A stretch of 64,000 bases of DNA from Protonemura montana (taxonomy: Eukaryota; Arthropoda; Insecta; Plecoptera; Nemouridae). Location of the stretch: the NCBI GenBank assembly GCA_947568835.1, contig OX387612.1, positions 8,308,001-8,372,000 on the forward strand. Reading direction: 5' to 3'. Every line of letters starts with the position of its first letter. Position 1 is the first letter of the stretch. Below are positions 43,101 through 58,100 of this stretch, piece by piece. Made by a program: the position numbers and the translations under genes. Under the pieces are notes generated by a model that saw only the letters and a program-made list of their open reading frames with translations, did not search any database and was not told where the DNA came from.

Positions 43101-46100
43101 TAATGGAAATTAGCTTTTCAAGCAAAAGCAAAATAATTGTCTGCAACGAAAAGGAGACGGACAACGTTCAAGGATCTGGTTTAGTAAAGTCGTGACGCTG
43201 GTTACTCGAAGACAATGCACAGAGGGTACGTACAGGTACCAACTGAGCGTGCACTCTCAATCGCTTCGAGCTAAAGATTAACTTTTTTTCATAGAACACA
43301 AAAAAAAAATTAAAAAAAAGGAAGAAAACGCTGAAAAAGTGTTCTTAGCGAGTGCACCGATTTTGCTCGCTATGTTTTTGTCTCCGGCTGAAATCAAGCT
43401 TCAAACTCGCCGTGAAAAATCGATGAAAAGTGCTTCTGTTTTTCGGTTGTGTTTTTTTCCTATCTTTCTGTCGTTTCTATCACGTATTGCGTTTGTGTCT
43501 TCGCGAGAGAGTGAGACAGAGTTTTCTGATTTTCGTATGGAAAAGTAAGAAAGTCACGTGCAATCGCTCACAAATATGTCGGTACTGGATCTGAAATTGG
43601 AGCTCGGTGCTGGCACGTAGCCGTTAAAATCGCACAATTATTTCACTAATACAGTTATTGTAAACATTAGTTATTACATTTTTCTGAAGCTTAGAAACTG
43701 TTCTGCTGGATATTCCGATTTTAATTACTGTTTATACTAATTTCCGCTATAAATCACCGTGTACGCGTTCCATACATGAGCCCTTTTGAAATCTAGACGT
43801 GAACCCCCCTTCCACATTTCAATTTAAATGAAGTTACGCGCTCGAAAGACTTCCAATGGGCATCCTCTTTCCCCTCTCTCTTTCAATCTCCTAGAATTTC
43901 TTTTGTACTCAAAGAAATTGATTAACTTGTCGACGAATTAATTACGTATCGCGCGGGTTCGAGTCCCGTTCCGTGGACACAATGGGTTCGACACCCGATC
44001 GCTATGGACAGTCACTCCCAGGTGGAAGTCGACACTTTGAGTTGGAAATAGGCAGTCCTATGGCAAAAAAAAATTTCAAGCCACTTGGATGAATTCAAGT
44101 GGGGTTTCAATTTCACAATGACATATTTTATTAAATGTTTTGTTATTCAAGTTAACAAATTAAAAATCTGTCTTAGATTCTAGATGTTTGCTTGGGGCCT
44201 GAACTGACACGATTTCAAATTTGATGCGAAAATCCTTTGAACCAAATTAAAAAAAAAAAGCACTTTAAGAAATCTCTTGTAAAACCAGAATTACAATGAA
44301 ATGCACTGAAACGTAATGACATGGAAGGCCGACGACAGAATAATCTCCGGGATTATGTTTTAATTTTGGACCAATTTGGCCTCGGAGCTAAAAGGGTGCG
44401 ATTGAACGTGATTGGGGGATTAGCTCTTCGAAAATTAATCCCCTGGACCAATGTGCCGATTGAAATTCTTTTAAAACATGGCTAAAGCTTTCAGTCTTTA
44501 CATGGCTCTAGTTAACTTCTTTGAGCCTCTTTTACCAAAACAGTATTAAATTACAAGTAGAAGTTATAGACCAAAAATACAAGGATGTCAATGCTCAGAC
44601 CTTTTGACTTGATATTGTCAAATTTTTAGGGGTTTTACTTTCCTTTTTAAATTAAAATACTATCGAGCTTACTCATTTTTGATCTTGCGAGACCATCGAT
44701 TGAAATTTTTGAAACACCGGTCCTCGTGAGATCAGTCGCTAAACAAAACTGCGCTGAGTCAAGTATTGGATGGATGACCATCATACACATGACCAGTTCT
44801 GTTCGGGAGAGAGGTTGAAGGGATGAAAGTTAGTACAGCAACTTCATTCGCCTCGCTGATCAACCTCTCGACAGCATGGATTTGTGGAGGAATCCTGTTG
44901 TTCGCGTTGTACCGTCCTTCGGAAGGGATGTTAAGCCGGTGTTCCCCTTGGTGCTCTTCGACAGGAGTAGACTACGTGCTTACACCAAGATTCCCCTCTT
45001 CACTTCTAGGTTAGATTAGATTCATCTTCATCCTCCAACAGTACCTCGTTATTAACAATAAATCAATCAATAAGTCATTGGTCACCAAAACGAACTCTTC
45101 TAAAAATCAACCAACATGAGAATTTCAAAGGTTTTCAATCGACAGCTATGCTATGCAACAAAACTGGTCAATTAAGTGTCCTTTCTTTCCAATACCCAAC
45201 AAAGTTACTTCCCCTTGGACTGAAATCGTCTAAGTGTCTGGCCGATATCCTATCCGATGACGCCGCCATGTGGCAGGCAGGACCGATACTAGACACCCCG
45301 GAAGGCGTCGGAAGCCAGCGCAGTCCTAAACGGTCAAACCTCAAGACCCGTGCGATGTCGTTGGTGTCGTCTTACAGAGGGCCGCCGTATGGTAGGCGTT
45401 TGACAGGCTTGCTCGGGAAATCCACGTCCTAGTATAAAATAAAATTCTTGGCGGAAAACATATGCTTTCTCGAAAACGGTCTTTTTCTATTTAAACCTAG
45501 ATTTTTTGCAACCGTATGTCTGCCTTAAAATTAAATTCAATGTGGGTCCCATGGCTACCAACGATGAATCTACCATTGAACCTCCTATGCTAGGCCATGA
45601 TATACCCGTGGTGACACAAGGTAGCAGAATTGAGAAGCTCTGTCAGGCGATCTCAGCATCTCCATGGCTACCAACGATGAATCTACCATTGAACCTCCTA
45701 TGCTAGGCCATGATATACCCGTGGTAACATAAAATAGCAGAATTGAGAAGCTCTATCAGGCGATCTCAGCATCTCCATGGCTACCAAACGTTGAATCTAC
45801 CATTGCACCTCCTATGCTAGGCCATGATATACCAGTGGTAACATAAGATAGCAGAATTGAGAAGCTCTATCAGGCGATCTCAGCATCTCCATGGCTACCA
45901 TACCATTGCATATCATTTGTATTTTGAAATTTGCCAACGGAAAAGACGATTGTAAAAAAAATATATTGTAAAGTACCATGCTTCGGCCATTTTTAAAAGA
46001 CATTCAATTTCCTGTGAAGACTTTAAAGAAGATTTAAAAACGATTTCATCGACAAAAATGCAAATCTATTCTGCATAAATAGTAAACACACATCTTTGAT

Positions 46101-49100
46101 TAAACAATTTAAATTCATTTATTTTAATCCGTTTGAACTAGCACTCCTAGCACGATAAACACGCTACCGTTTCCCATCCTTTTCACGGCATTTAAAACAC
46201 GAGTTGCAATACGTCCAAGCTTGTGCCATGCGGTCATCCATGTCCATATACCTGTCATTACCTGCGTTCTTCTTACCCTATTAAGGAATCTGGTCTGAAC
46301 CTAGTTACGGATGACGGCGTGATTGCGCAAATGCATCATAATAATCGAGCGCAGTGCACATCGCGATAAATTCAACTAGAATGCAATTAACTGCATTTAC
46401 CGATTAAAGTGTGTCTTTTTTTCCTTTCGCGTTTTAAAGAGCGATGGAATAGTTAACGGTGAAAGTTAAGCGTAAATTCATGACAAGGTTTGTTTTCCGT
46501 TCGACGCAATGAAGCGCTACTGCAAGCGCACTGGAAAGTTGTGCACTTGGCATGTGCATCACATGCATGTGCAGTTTGCTTGCACTGAATGCAACTGCAG
46601 CCAGTGGCGTAGTAGTGGCAGTGGCGTAGTAAACGTGGGTTAGCAGCATTTACCCACAAGAAAATGCTGATATCGTTTCGGTAGGATAAGAAGGTAATTT
46701 TTAGAAGCTCTGTCAGGCGATCTCAGCATCTCCATGGCTACCAAACGTTGAATTTACCATTGAACCTCCTATGCTAGGCCATGATTTACCCGTGGTAACA
46801 TAAGATAGCAGAATTGAGAAGCTCTGTAAGGCGATCTACCATATTTTTTGGTTCCTCGTAGTAACGTGTGTTGCTGAAAATTGTGACTTGATTATTAAAA
46901 TAACATCCTTTTTATGGTATTGTTTTACGAATGTTGCTAACTCTTTGTTGTATCACAAGAGATTCTTACTCATTGCATGTTAGGAGTAATGAAAAGTAAC
47001 GTCGTATGTAAATGGAGTGTGAAAAATACCAACAAAATGACAAACAAGAAATTTTGGGGAATTCTGTTCTCTCCAAGGTTTGGTGGTAAATCTCCTCGTA
47101 CTCATATATTTTCCATAACTAGGCCACAGTTTCTACTTGTATAGATGGCTTGCATTTTGATTGACACCTACACAGGAAGCTGAACCATGGCTCTAGATTA
47201 TGTTGCGTTTTCAGGGCAAATTTTACTCTGTTTTCTAGTATTTTTCTGTTTTAAAACCAAAAATCTGGAAAAGAAACTGCTCGCGGTTTCAGTTCCAAAT
47301 TTGAGATTCGTTTAAATTCTTAAATATATTATGTTAAATATTTGTTTAAACAAGATTGACGTGGATTAAATAAGAACTATGCACAGTTGAAAATATCATA
47401 TAATATCCATAGCAAAATCTTTAACATCAAAATAAAAAAAATAAAAAATCACAGATAAAAAAGATTTAAATTGTTCTACTGTTTCAAATGCGCCGGTGTC
47501 TCATAGCTAAAAACAGAAGAAAACATTATATTTTATATTTTGAATTTAATTTATTTATTTCTTGAAAATATAAAAATTAACCATAGACATAAGAACATTG
47601 AACATTGAACATGTTGAACACATAATGAATTATCAAGTTCCGTTTACAGTGAACTCAGAATTTGAAACCGATGAAATCTAACAATAAAAAATTCAATTTA
47701 TTTTAGATCTAATTTTAAATACATATATATACACAAATATCATTTAAAATGAGAGATGAAACTGAAATGATTGATGTCCATGACTAGGAAATCATCTAGG
47801 AGATGTCAACACATTTGCTTTGCCCAAGACAAGGTGGGGCACAATTACCTTGACATCTTCCATTGTATACCACGTACAAGCATTCCAGATCTTAATAATT
47901 TCATCACGCTCGACATCACTCTATCCATATTTATATAACAACAGGAAAACTAAAGCTAATAAAAAACGGAACGCAATTCAAAAATGTCGCCTCTGACTCA
48001 AACGGTCATAATTTTAAAAGAAACGTCATATTTTTTATCATCTTTATTCAAACAAAACCGAGATGATATCACATTTACACGCATGTTTTCTGAAGACAAA
48101 AGATAAGCGATCTTGTCTGGCGAGCACAGCATCCTAGAGACAACGTCTTCATCTTGCCAGGCAAAATTCAAGGCGCTACCAAAAAGAATATATTCCTGAA
48201 ATTTATTGCAGATGTTTTCTGTTTTTTTGAATTATAACGGTCACAAAACCAACGACTTCGGTAAATTTAAAAAAAAAAAGGACTGTCAAAAATGTCGTCG
48301 ACTGAATTTCAATTCTGTGCTAGATTTTTTCAGAGATTTTATTGCACTGATATTGCAACTTGAAATATGAATATAAGAACCAGATGTAACCAAATGGGTG
48401 CGTCTTTTCTTCATTTTTCTTTATGCAGACTGTACCTACATTGCGACATAGACAGGTAGGTAATGACATCTATTAGCTAGACCTTGCGCATCGAAGAGTC
48501 TATTACATTTCTGATTGAAAATGGTTTAAAATGGCCGATGCCTCCTGCGGTCTAGAATACTGAAGAGAGCAAAAAAAAAACACATAGTTACCTTTTAGAA
48601 AATAAGATAAAAAAAAAACACCAGAAAAGTAGCAAAGAAGAATATATTGTTCAGATTGCGTATACGTTCTTGTGACAATATTTAAATCAAATTTGAACAG
48701 CCAAAATTTTGTTGATCACCTGACAGAGCTTCTCAATTCTGCTATCTTATGTTACCACGGGTATATCATGGCGTAGCATAGGAGGTTCAATGGTAGATTC
48801 AACGTTTGGTAGCCATGGAGATGCTGAGATCGCCTGACAGAGCTTCTCAATTCTGCTATCTTATGTTACCACGGGTATATCATGGCCTAGCATAGGAGGT
48901 TCAATGGTAGATTCAACGTAAGGTAGCCATGGAGATGCTGAGATCGCCTGACAGAGCTTCTTAATTTTGCTATCTTATGATACCACGAGTATATCATGGC
49001 CTAGCATAGGAGGTTCAATGGTAGATTCAACGTTTGGTAGCCATAGAGATGCTGAGATCGCCTGACAGAGCTTCTCAATTCTGCTATCTTATGTTACCAC

Positions 49101-52100
49101 GGGTATATCATGGTCTAGCATAGGAGGTTCAATGGTAGATTCAACGTTTGGTAGCCATGGAGATGCTGAGATCGCCTGACAGAGCTTCTCAATTCTGCTA
49201 TCTTATGATACCACGGGTATATCATTGCTTAGCATAGGAGGTTTGGTTCATTGTATGTTCTTTATTTTAATAAAACTAGTGTCTTATATCTAAGCATCCA
49301 ATTCACGAAGGATTCACCACTAAGAACAGGATCCCAAAAATAGTCTTAAATTTCTGACAACTTCTTATAATTTATAATTCTTTTTAAATTCTTTCCCAAT
49401 TTATTATTGCAACGAAAATTAGTTACGAGTCGCTATTTCTTGCCTAATTCTTATTCCCCAAGAAAAATCTAAATCTCGCACGCTATTTCCAGTTGGTTCA
49501 ATCGCCCCAACCTCGCAAGAAGTTAGCCTACACCCCCGGGGTTCGATCCCAGGACGTCTGGTAGCAGGCAAACCAAAACAAAACACCCACGCACACTCAT
49601 TTAGCCAACACGCAGATCGTAAGGAGCTAGTTTCTGTCTTAGATTCTTAGCATTTCTTGAGGCGCTCACGTAAAGAAACAACAACAAAAAAGAAAACAAG
49701 CCGAGCTAAACGTTCCGTCTCATTAAAATAAACCGCCTTCTATATACTAAAAACTTTGTAGTATTTTTTTTTATTTTGAATTTGAATGTTAAGAACAACA
49801 TTTTAAGACTAGAGGGGGCTGTGACTTTCTTAAAACGGCTTCCTGGTTTCGTGTGCCAATTATTATTATTTATTTGTTTGGCTTTTGGGTAGAAAACTGT
49901 GCATTTGTGTAAATTACTGGTTACCTTTAGGTAGTCGGAGGCGGTTTTGATAATGAGTGCTATAGTTTTAATTAATTCGATATCACATGTATGTGAAGTT
50001 CTCAGCAATGGTCATTTCGCGTACGTGCACGCTTGCAGGCGGTTGGATTTTATTTTAAAAAATGTAGCACGTTTCTCGCGATTTTAGCAGCATAGTGCAT
50101 AGCTGTAAAATAATTCGTTTCGTAACTTTAGTTGGCCACGAATTTTATTGACAAGTTATATACAATAGTGTTTAGTCCGTGTTTTGATAGTAACATTGGT
50201 AGGAACCAGAAAGTCGTTTGGAACTCAAAACCTGTCAGTAACGAACAAAATTAAAATTAAAATCACTCTAAAAGATCCTGTTCGTGAGGACACCAGCAAA
50301 AAAAAGTTAATAACTAGTAAAACATCATCTTAATTTTACACGTTTTAAATTTTAATTAATAAATTACTATAACTACTCTTGTCGGTAATTGTATAAACAT
50401 GACCACTCTGGCATGACTCGTGTCTTTTGGTGCAATACCAACATAAAGATCGATAGAAAACTAGCAATCATAATGCAATATTTAATAGTTTAATGCATGT
50501 AATAAAGTTGGTAAGTGTGTAACTAGTTTTTGAACATCTTTGCTTTCAAATCGCTAAAAATCACCGTTCAAATCTCGATTTCATAATAAGAATTTCTCTT
50601 CTATCCTTTCGAATTCATCTGAAGTTCCGATAGATAGAAGTTATATGTAATTCCCATTAGCTTTGTAAGAAGATAATGCTGTGAAGACAAAAGCATACGA
50701 TTTCCACCAAACAGTGAAATCACGGTTGTTGAGTTTACTCTGGCGAGGAGAAATTTAGCAGGCCGTGAACGAAAGAATTGTAGCCGCTCTGCGTTTTGCA
50801 ATTGTTCGAGTCGAGGTGGCAGTGGAATTAAAGTGATGGTTTACTCATTCTCACTTTCTTGACAGTTAATTCAAAATAATTGAATGTGTTTGACGTGATT
50901 TTCTTTAGTTTTTTTCTTGTTGAGATTGACTTGCTTGATTTTAAAAATAATTTAAATTTAAGTTTTTTTTTTTTTATAAAATGAAAACAATCTGTATAGT
51001 ATCAAAATTACTTGTTCGTTGCGGAAAAAAGAATTAGAAATTGTAAAATTTATTAAAATGTACGTTATAATAATGCATTTTTGATAATAAGCTAAATACG
51101 TAATAGTTTACTTAGAAGCATCATCAAATTTTTTCACTGTAAAGTAGTCTTTTGGCTCCCATTTTTCGCTGAGACAGTTTAACGTTAGTGCTACGTTCTT
51201 AACCTCAATCTTGAACGGTTTGTAAAATTACGCATTAAAACGGGTCAGTCATTATCACCCAAAAATGCACTCTCATTCCAAACTTAAATATCGCTTACAC
51301 ACATGGCCTCAAAATCAAAACAAAACCCAACGAACCTTTACGACCACTTTAATTCCATCCGCCGCCATTCGATCTAAATTAATAAATTAATTGTTGCACT
51401 AATTGAATCGTGCCGCGCGCAACAACTCAGACGCAATTAACGGGCGTGGTGCGCATCTTAATTAGCGGACTAATAAAGAAGATCTGAGAGCAAAGACGCC
51501 AAGAACATGAAGCTCTTAGTACGGAACCCAACCACAGCCAACCTAAGGGCGTTTGCTGATTTGTGTAATTGAATTTATGTCGTGACAATGACACGTCTTC
51601 TTTTATTTTTGTCTTGATTTGAGGGAAATTCCTTTGCAGGAGGTTTTTAAAGATGGCGATTGGTGCATCCCCATGTCTACTTAAAGTTGAATCTACCATT
51701 GAACCTCCTATGCTAGGCCATAATATACCCGTGGTAACATAAGATAGCAGAATTGAGAAGCTCGATCAGGCGATCTCAGCATCTCCATGGCTACCAAACG
51801 TTGAATCTACCATTGAACCTCCTATGCTAGGCCATGATATACCCGTGGTAACATAAGATAGCAGAATTGAGAAGCTCTGTCAGGCGATCTCAGCATCTCC
51901 ATGGCTACCAAACGTTGAATCTACCATTGAACCTCCTATGCTAGGCCATAATATACCCGTGGTAACATAAGATAGCAGAATTGAGAAGCTCTGTCAGGCG
52001 ATCTCAGCATCTTCATGGCTACCAAACGTTGAATTTACCATTGCACCTCCTATGCTAGTTTTATTTTTTTAAGTATTTAGCGGTAAAGGCTACATTAGAA

Positions 52101-55100
52101 AAGTGTAGTTTGGTGACATTTTTTGCAGGCCGAATAAACAAACAAACAAACTAACTAACAAACAGACAGACATGCAAACATTACAAACAAGTAACCGTAT
52201 ACAATAAGCCTAAATATTTGACCATTTGCAATGGTAGTTATTATTTTCTGAACACACTATAGCAAAACGTTTAGAAAATTACAAGAATCTTCCCAGAAAT
52301 CGAACTCGAATACCTGGCTCATCGTGCCCACTGCGGTTCTCCCTTCATCGGAGCAGCGACTGTATCTCCCATCTCACCCAGAGTCACGTTCCTCGTGAGA
52401 AGACGAAGTCACGACCACGTGGGTCCCACACCTTCGCTCAGCGGAAGGCCATGCGATCGAATCCAGTGCACGGAACGACGGAACCTTGTCTAGGGTCCCT
52501 AGAAGTTCTAGCTTGTATTGTTGAGTGTGCAGGTTCTAGGTAGAGACAGAACGTTAATGTTAAACCGTTGAGAGTGCAGGTTCTAGGTAGAGGCAGAACG
52601 TTGATGTTAAACCGTTGAGAGTGCAGGTTCTAGGTGGAGGCAGGACGTTAATGTTAAACCGTTGAGTGTGCAGGTTCTAGGTAGAGGCAGAACTTTAATG
52701 TTAAACCGTTGAGTGTGCAGGTTCTAGGTAGAGGCAGAAGGTTAATGTTAAACCTTTGAGAGTGCAGGTTCTAGGTAGAGACAGAACGTTAATGTTAAAC
52801 CGTTGAGTGTGCAGGTTCTAGGTAGAGACAGAACGTTAATGTTAAACCGTTGAGTGTGCAGGTTCTAGGTAGAGACAGAATGTTAATGTTAATGCTTCAG
52901 ATTGTTTACTAGCTTTTATAATCACATAACAAATTGAATCAATTTATCAGCTTAGATTTAGATTAATCGATTGGACCTGTTCATTGGGAAACAACAGATC
53001 TAATTCAAATGGAAAAAGTTAAGCATTTTTTAGTTAAATTTTTTACTTCCGTTAGTATATCTTCACTTCCTTCGTCACTGGGCTGTTTTTAATTTTGGCA
53101 ACGTCATATCTTCTCTCAGACATAATTAATTTTGCAATGTATATGTTAGTTTGAAGGCGCTGGAAAGGGTGGGGGGGGGGGGGGGGGGGTATTTGTGTCA
53201 AGCGCTATTTTCTATCTTGTATAAAATGAAGCAGACATTTTGCAGGTTTGTTTATAGTTTTCTGTTTTATTTTCTTTTTCTTTATAAAGTAAAATCAGAA
53301 ATAACTTTAGCTCGTGCAAAAGGATATTTCAATCAATTCACTAGCATGCTAACAAACCCATCCGGACACGTGCGATATCTTGGGTAAATATAGAGTGCGT
53401 CGTTAAACATAGAGCCTGTTGAACATTTTCAATATTGCCAAGGAAGTATTTTATAAAATTTCGTTAGGAGAGAGTATCATAATCATTTAATCGGCATTTA
53501 TACAAAACATCTAAAATAGCTATATTGGTTTTTAGACTCCTGTCTACTTGATGTAAACTTAGCACTAGTTTTGACAAAACTATTTGAACTGGTTTTTGAA
53601 TGCCAAGTGAAGAACAACTAAATTTCCCAGCGTTTCGTAACTTGTACCTGTTACTTTCCCAATTTTTGTATTTTTTTTGCTATTGGAAAATTGTCAGGGC
53701 TGCTTTAACCCTTGATAAAGTAACAGGTACAAGTTTCGAAACGTTTATGCATACATTCTAAAATGCATCGTTGCAGAACGACGCATGCTCATCGCAGAGA
53801 ATGCAGTTATCTGCGTGCTGCAGTTGCAAAAGCCGCGTGAATCTGCGATGAAGCAGTAAAGTGCATGTAAAGGAATGCATCCAGAGTGCATTTCACGTTC
53901 CCAGGAATACCGTCTCCAGTGCTGACCGTAATCTAGGCCTACTCGAAACAATCGCATTGAAGATACAGCTGAAAACGAACACGAAGCGTGGGAAATAGAC
54001 TCAAGCACTCACTTTACATAAGAGGATAGCAAAGCTTTCTTGATGGCAACCTTTTGAGAACGAAAGTTGTGTTTTTTGATAGCCTTTGCCCTCACTATGA
54101 TTTTGTTGTTGATAGTGATTCAAATCGAACAGGAAATAGACAGTTTTTTTTTATTGGCTGATTTATAGTGTTACGTACTGTTCCTAGAGCGTGAATAAAA
54201 AAAGAATTTTACTCGACCTAACCTCAGAAAACCAACCCCGAAGAATATAAAACTAAATTAAAAATCACAATTTGTCGGTACGCGTCCAGTAATTGGCACT
54301 GTGTAATCTCTATAATAACTGCATTTTTTTTTCACGCTTCTCACGTGTTCCAACATTGTAGTTTCAACTTTTTTAACCGCTAATTACTCTAAATGAGGTT
54401 ACGTTCGTTTTTTTTTTTTTTGATCATTATTTCCGAACCACATCGTATTTTCGATTGGCACCTAAAACTAACCCTCATTATATTCTAGTCGCCAACAAGA
54501 ACCCTTCCCAAACTACCAAACATAATAACAGTAAACAAAAAGACAAAAAAAAAACGATCAAATTTAAGTGCTGTCAACATAGCCCAGCCTTTCCTTCTCC
54601 CACCCCCAGAAAAAACCACGCCGTCATTGAGTAAGGTTGACATTTATGTCGTGGCAACTGTTTCGTTTCCTGCCCGTCCCGGCTTCCTACTCTTCCGAAG
54701 ACAAGTCAGGTAGAAGAACGACCCAAAGAAAACCAGATGTGCACCCTAATTGGCCTCCCAGATCTCTGCACCACGGCCACATGGCATGCACATTTGGCGC
54801 CTCTTTTCAAATTTCGCTTCGAAAACCGTCGCTTTTATAAAGTCGCCGACAGGAAGTCCGTCATATCTTGTTTCACCCACTTTGTTCGATCGCAGATGCG
54901 TGCCATACCTACGCACATGCTCTTTGACCTAGCTTGTGGCTGGAGATATTTCAGAAAGTATTTGGTGGTACGTGATAAGTGACTGAAAGGTTTGGCGTGT
55001 TTGAAGCGCCGGTTATCGTGAGATCACTGATGCTAAGCAACACTGTGCTGGGTCAGGTATTGGATGGTTGACCATCATACACATGACCAGTTCTGTTCGG

Positions 55101-58100
55101 GAGAGAGGTTGGAGGGATGAAAGTTAAGCAACACTGCGCTGGGTCAGGTATTGGATGGTTGACCATCATACACATGACCAGACCTGTTCGGGAGAGAGGT
55201 TGGAGGGATGAAAGTTAAGCAACACTGCGCTGGGTCAGGTATTGGATGGTTGACCATCATACACATGACCAGACCTGTTCGGGAGAGAGGTTGGAGGGAT
55301 GAAAGTTAAGCAACACTGCGCTGGGTCAGGTATTGGATGGTTGACCATCATACACATGACCAGTTCTGTTCGGGAGAGAGGTTGGAGGGATGAAAGTTAA
55401 GCAAGGCTGCGCTGGGTCAGGTATTGGATGGGTGACCATCATACACATGACCAGTTCTGTTTGGGAAAGAGGTTGGAGGGATGAAAGTTAAGCAACATTG
55501 CGCTGAGTCAGGTATTGGATGGTTGACCATCATACACATGACCAGTTCTGTTCGGGAGAGAGGTTGGAGGGATGAAAGTTAAGCAAGACTGCGCTGGGTC
55601 AGGTATTGTTCGGGCAAATTAGACTAAAGCCACCCACATTTGAGCTGTGCGCTTCAAATTGCAAGCAAAATTTTATTTAAAAATTCAAATAAACCAAATC
55701 TTACTAAGACGGACTTGTGATGACCCTTAATCCAATAAAATAGGCTGCTAAAAACCTAAATTCACGTGGGAAGTTTTGAAAAAACGGAGTAAATTGTAAT
55801 AATTCCTTTAAACTTCCAACACTTAACTAACATAACACACAGGAAAAAGGTCGTAGATTCAACTTAAGATTAGTACAATAGTAAAAAAGACTAAACGTTT
55901 ATTAAAAATAACCTAAAAAATAACAGCCAGCCAGAAAATGACGCAAGCATAATTCCTCCAACCCTCAACTTCTCTGTCGTCATACCTGTTGCACAAAGTT
56001 CATTCGAGACACAGCATCTTGGAAACGCTCCAAAGTCGATCTCCTTTTGTCCCACAACGTCTCAACAATGCACGCTCTTCATTCCATCGGTCACGATCAT
56101 CGCCCAATCGTACCCTCTTCGTCAAATCCACATACAAAGCCATGCTTTCATCTTCCTCCAACTACTTGCTTCTACAATGGAGCAATAGCTCTCTCATTTC
56201 TCCTTCTATTCTATACAAAAACCCCATCTTCTATCTCCACATTACTAATAGAGATCATCACCGTCATCATTCTATCCTTTTTTAACTCATAAAGTTCCCA
56301 TTATACCGCTCGTGTCTTTCTAAGAAAGATCACAGTCTCCGTTCTCTGTCACACTTATATAATAATCAATCGTTCTATCCTTGTCTTACTTGCACACAAT
56401 GACATTGTGCACGAGTCACGCGGCGTTTAGGCCCGAATAAAGCGGACAAAAGACAAAACTGGACGCCCCATGCGCCTTCTTGAAAAACTACGCCCTTGCC
56501 CTTTTGTAACCACTAGGCGGTGATGAGCACGACCGCCTCCTTTTGTCAAAAACGGTCCATTGGAATGCGTATTGTTGATTGTTTTTGTTTCTGTGCACTG
56601 CGTCGAGGGAGTTGGTATGAATGTAGTTTTGAAATGTCACAGTCGGTCGTTTTCCTTGCTTCTTGGTAATCGATGGGTGGCTTCGCGTTTCGCGGGGCAT
56701 GTGACTTTCTATGCGGGTGGCGTGCAGGAGTTTGCGCAAAGAATTAGTTTCTACGGTTTGTTGTCAACGCTGAGATAAAACAGATGTTTTTCGAAAGCAG
56801 AGAATTTCGAAGTCGGGTTCACTTTTGGGTTTCAAATAACTTTTCTAGACGCTAAAAATGTGATGGGATTTCTTCTATAGCTCATAACGTTATAATATAG
56901 TTGTTCCTGATGAAAGTTAGTTCAGCAACTTCACTCGCCTTGCTTATCAACCTCTCGACAGCATGGATTTGAGGAGGAATCCTCTTGTTCGCGTTGTACC
57001 GTCCTTCGGAAGGGACGCTAAGCCGGTGATCCTCTTGGTGCTCTTCGACAGGAGTAGGCTACGTGCCGGCACCGGGTTTCCCCTCCTCCCTTCTAGGCTA
57101 GGTTAGGTTCATCATCATCATCATCCTCATCATCATCCACTCATTCACCGACGCTATCAGACCAGTGCCGCATGGCCAGATGTCAAAACAGTGCGTCGTT
57201 ACATCAAACAATTGCCGTGTGCCAACTGTTTCAAAACTGCATGCAGTAGTTTTGTACTACCACTTGCACATGAAGTGTTACATATTTGGGAACATGTTCT
57301 GATTCTCAAGATGAATTTTAGTGTAGTCTGAAAAGGAAATATTTATAAAATAATTCACATTTCATCATTGCTGTCTCAACAAACGCTAGAGTACTTAGAT
57401 ATTTTCACACCAATCGGTTAGCTGAAATCGATCTCACAAAATTAGCAAACTCGGAAATGGGTTTTACGCTTGACCTGTCGTCTGACGGATCTGTGCCGTT
57501 TCACCGGAAAGAGGGCACGCGAGACAGGAAGAATCTTCATTGGCGACTTCGTGATGTCGCCTAAAGAAAGACGCCCCTCTGCTCGCTTGAGGAAATTAGG
57601 AAGTCAGATTTTGAGGCGCTTTCAAAAAGAAATAGCAACGCTTTCCATCTAAAAGCAGCCGCCAGACGTTTTTTTCTGCAATAATTTCTTAGATACTTGA
57701 AACAAGCCAAGCCAACCCTCATCTGTTTTCAATGAATCCACTTCACTGCCTCCTGAATCATTCCAATCGTATCCAGGCAGGATTTCACTGCATGTCATCC
57801 TGCTACCACATGTTTCTTTGAGCATCTTATGAGACAACACAGACGCTCTTTTGTTTTCAAAAATCAACGCCTTGCAGAGACAAGAGGCTTACTGTTCTTA
57901 CAAAGGCCTCTTTGATGTGCCGATGACGTAATAATTAGACCAATCCGAGCTCGGGGATCACTGGGGGTCACACTGATTTCTTGTTTCAAGAATTTGACGG
58001 GTAAAAACGACCCTTGACTCTTTTGAAGAATAACGGTACGCTCTGTAGCTGGAGAATAAAAAAAACTTGTGCTAAGTTGTATGGTGTTTTACTTCAAGAA

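Noticed and set aside
45148..45432. 94-codon ATG-started frame in CLCA intron 1
   Set aside because: It is GC-richer than its surroundings, but there is no domain and no splice evidence, and the length is within chance expectation. RNA-seq would decide.
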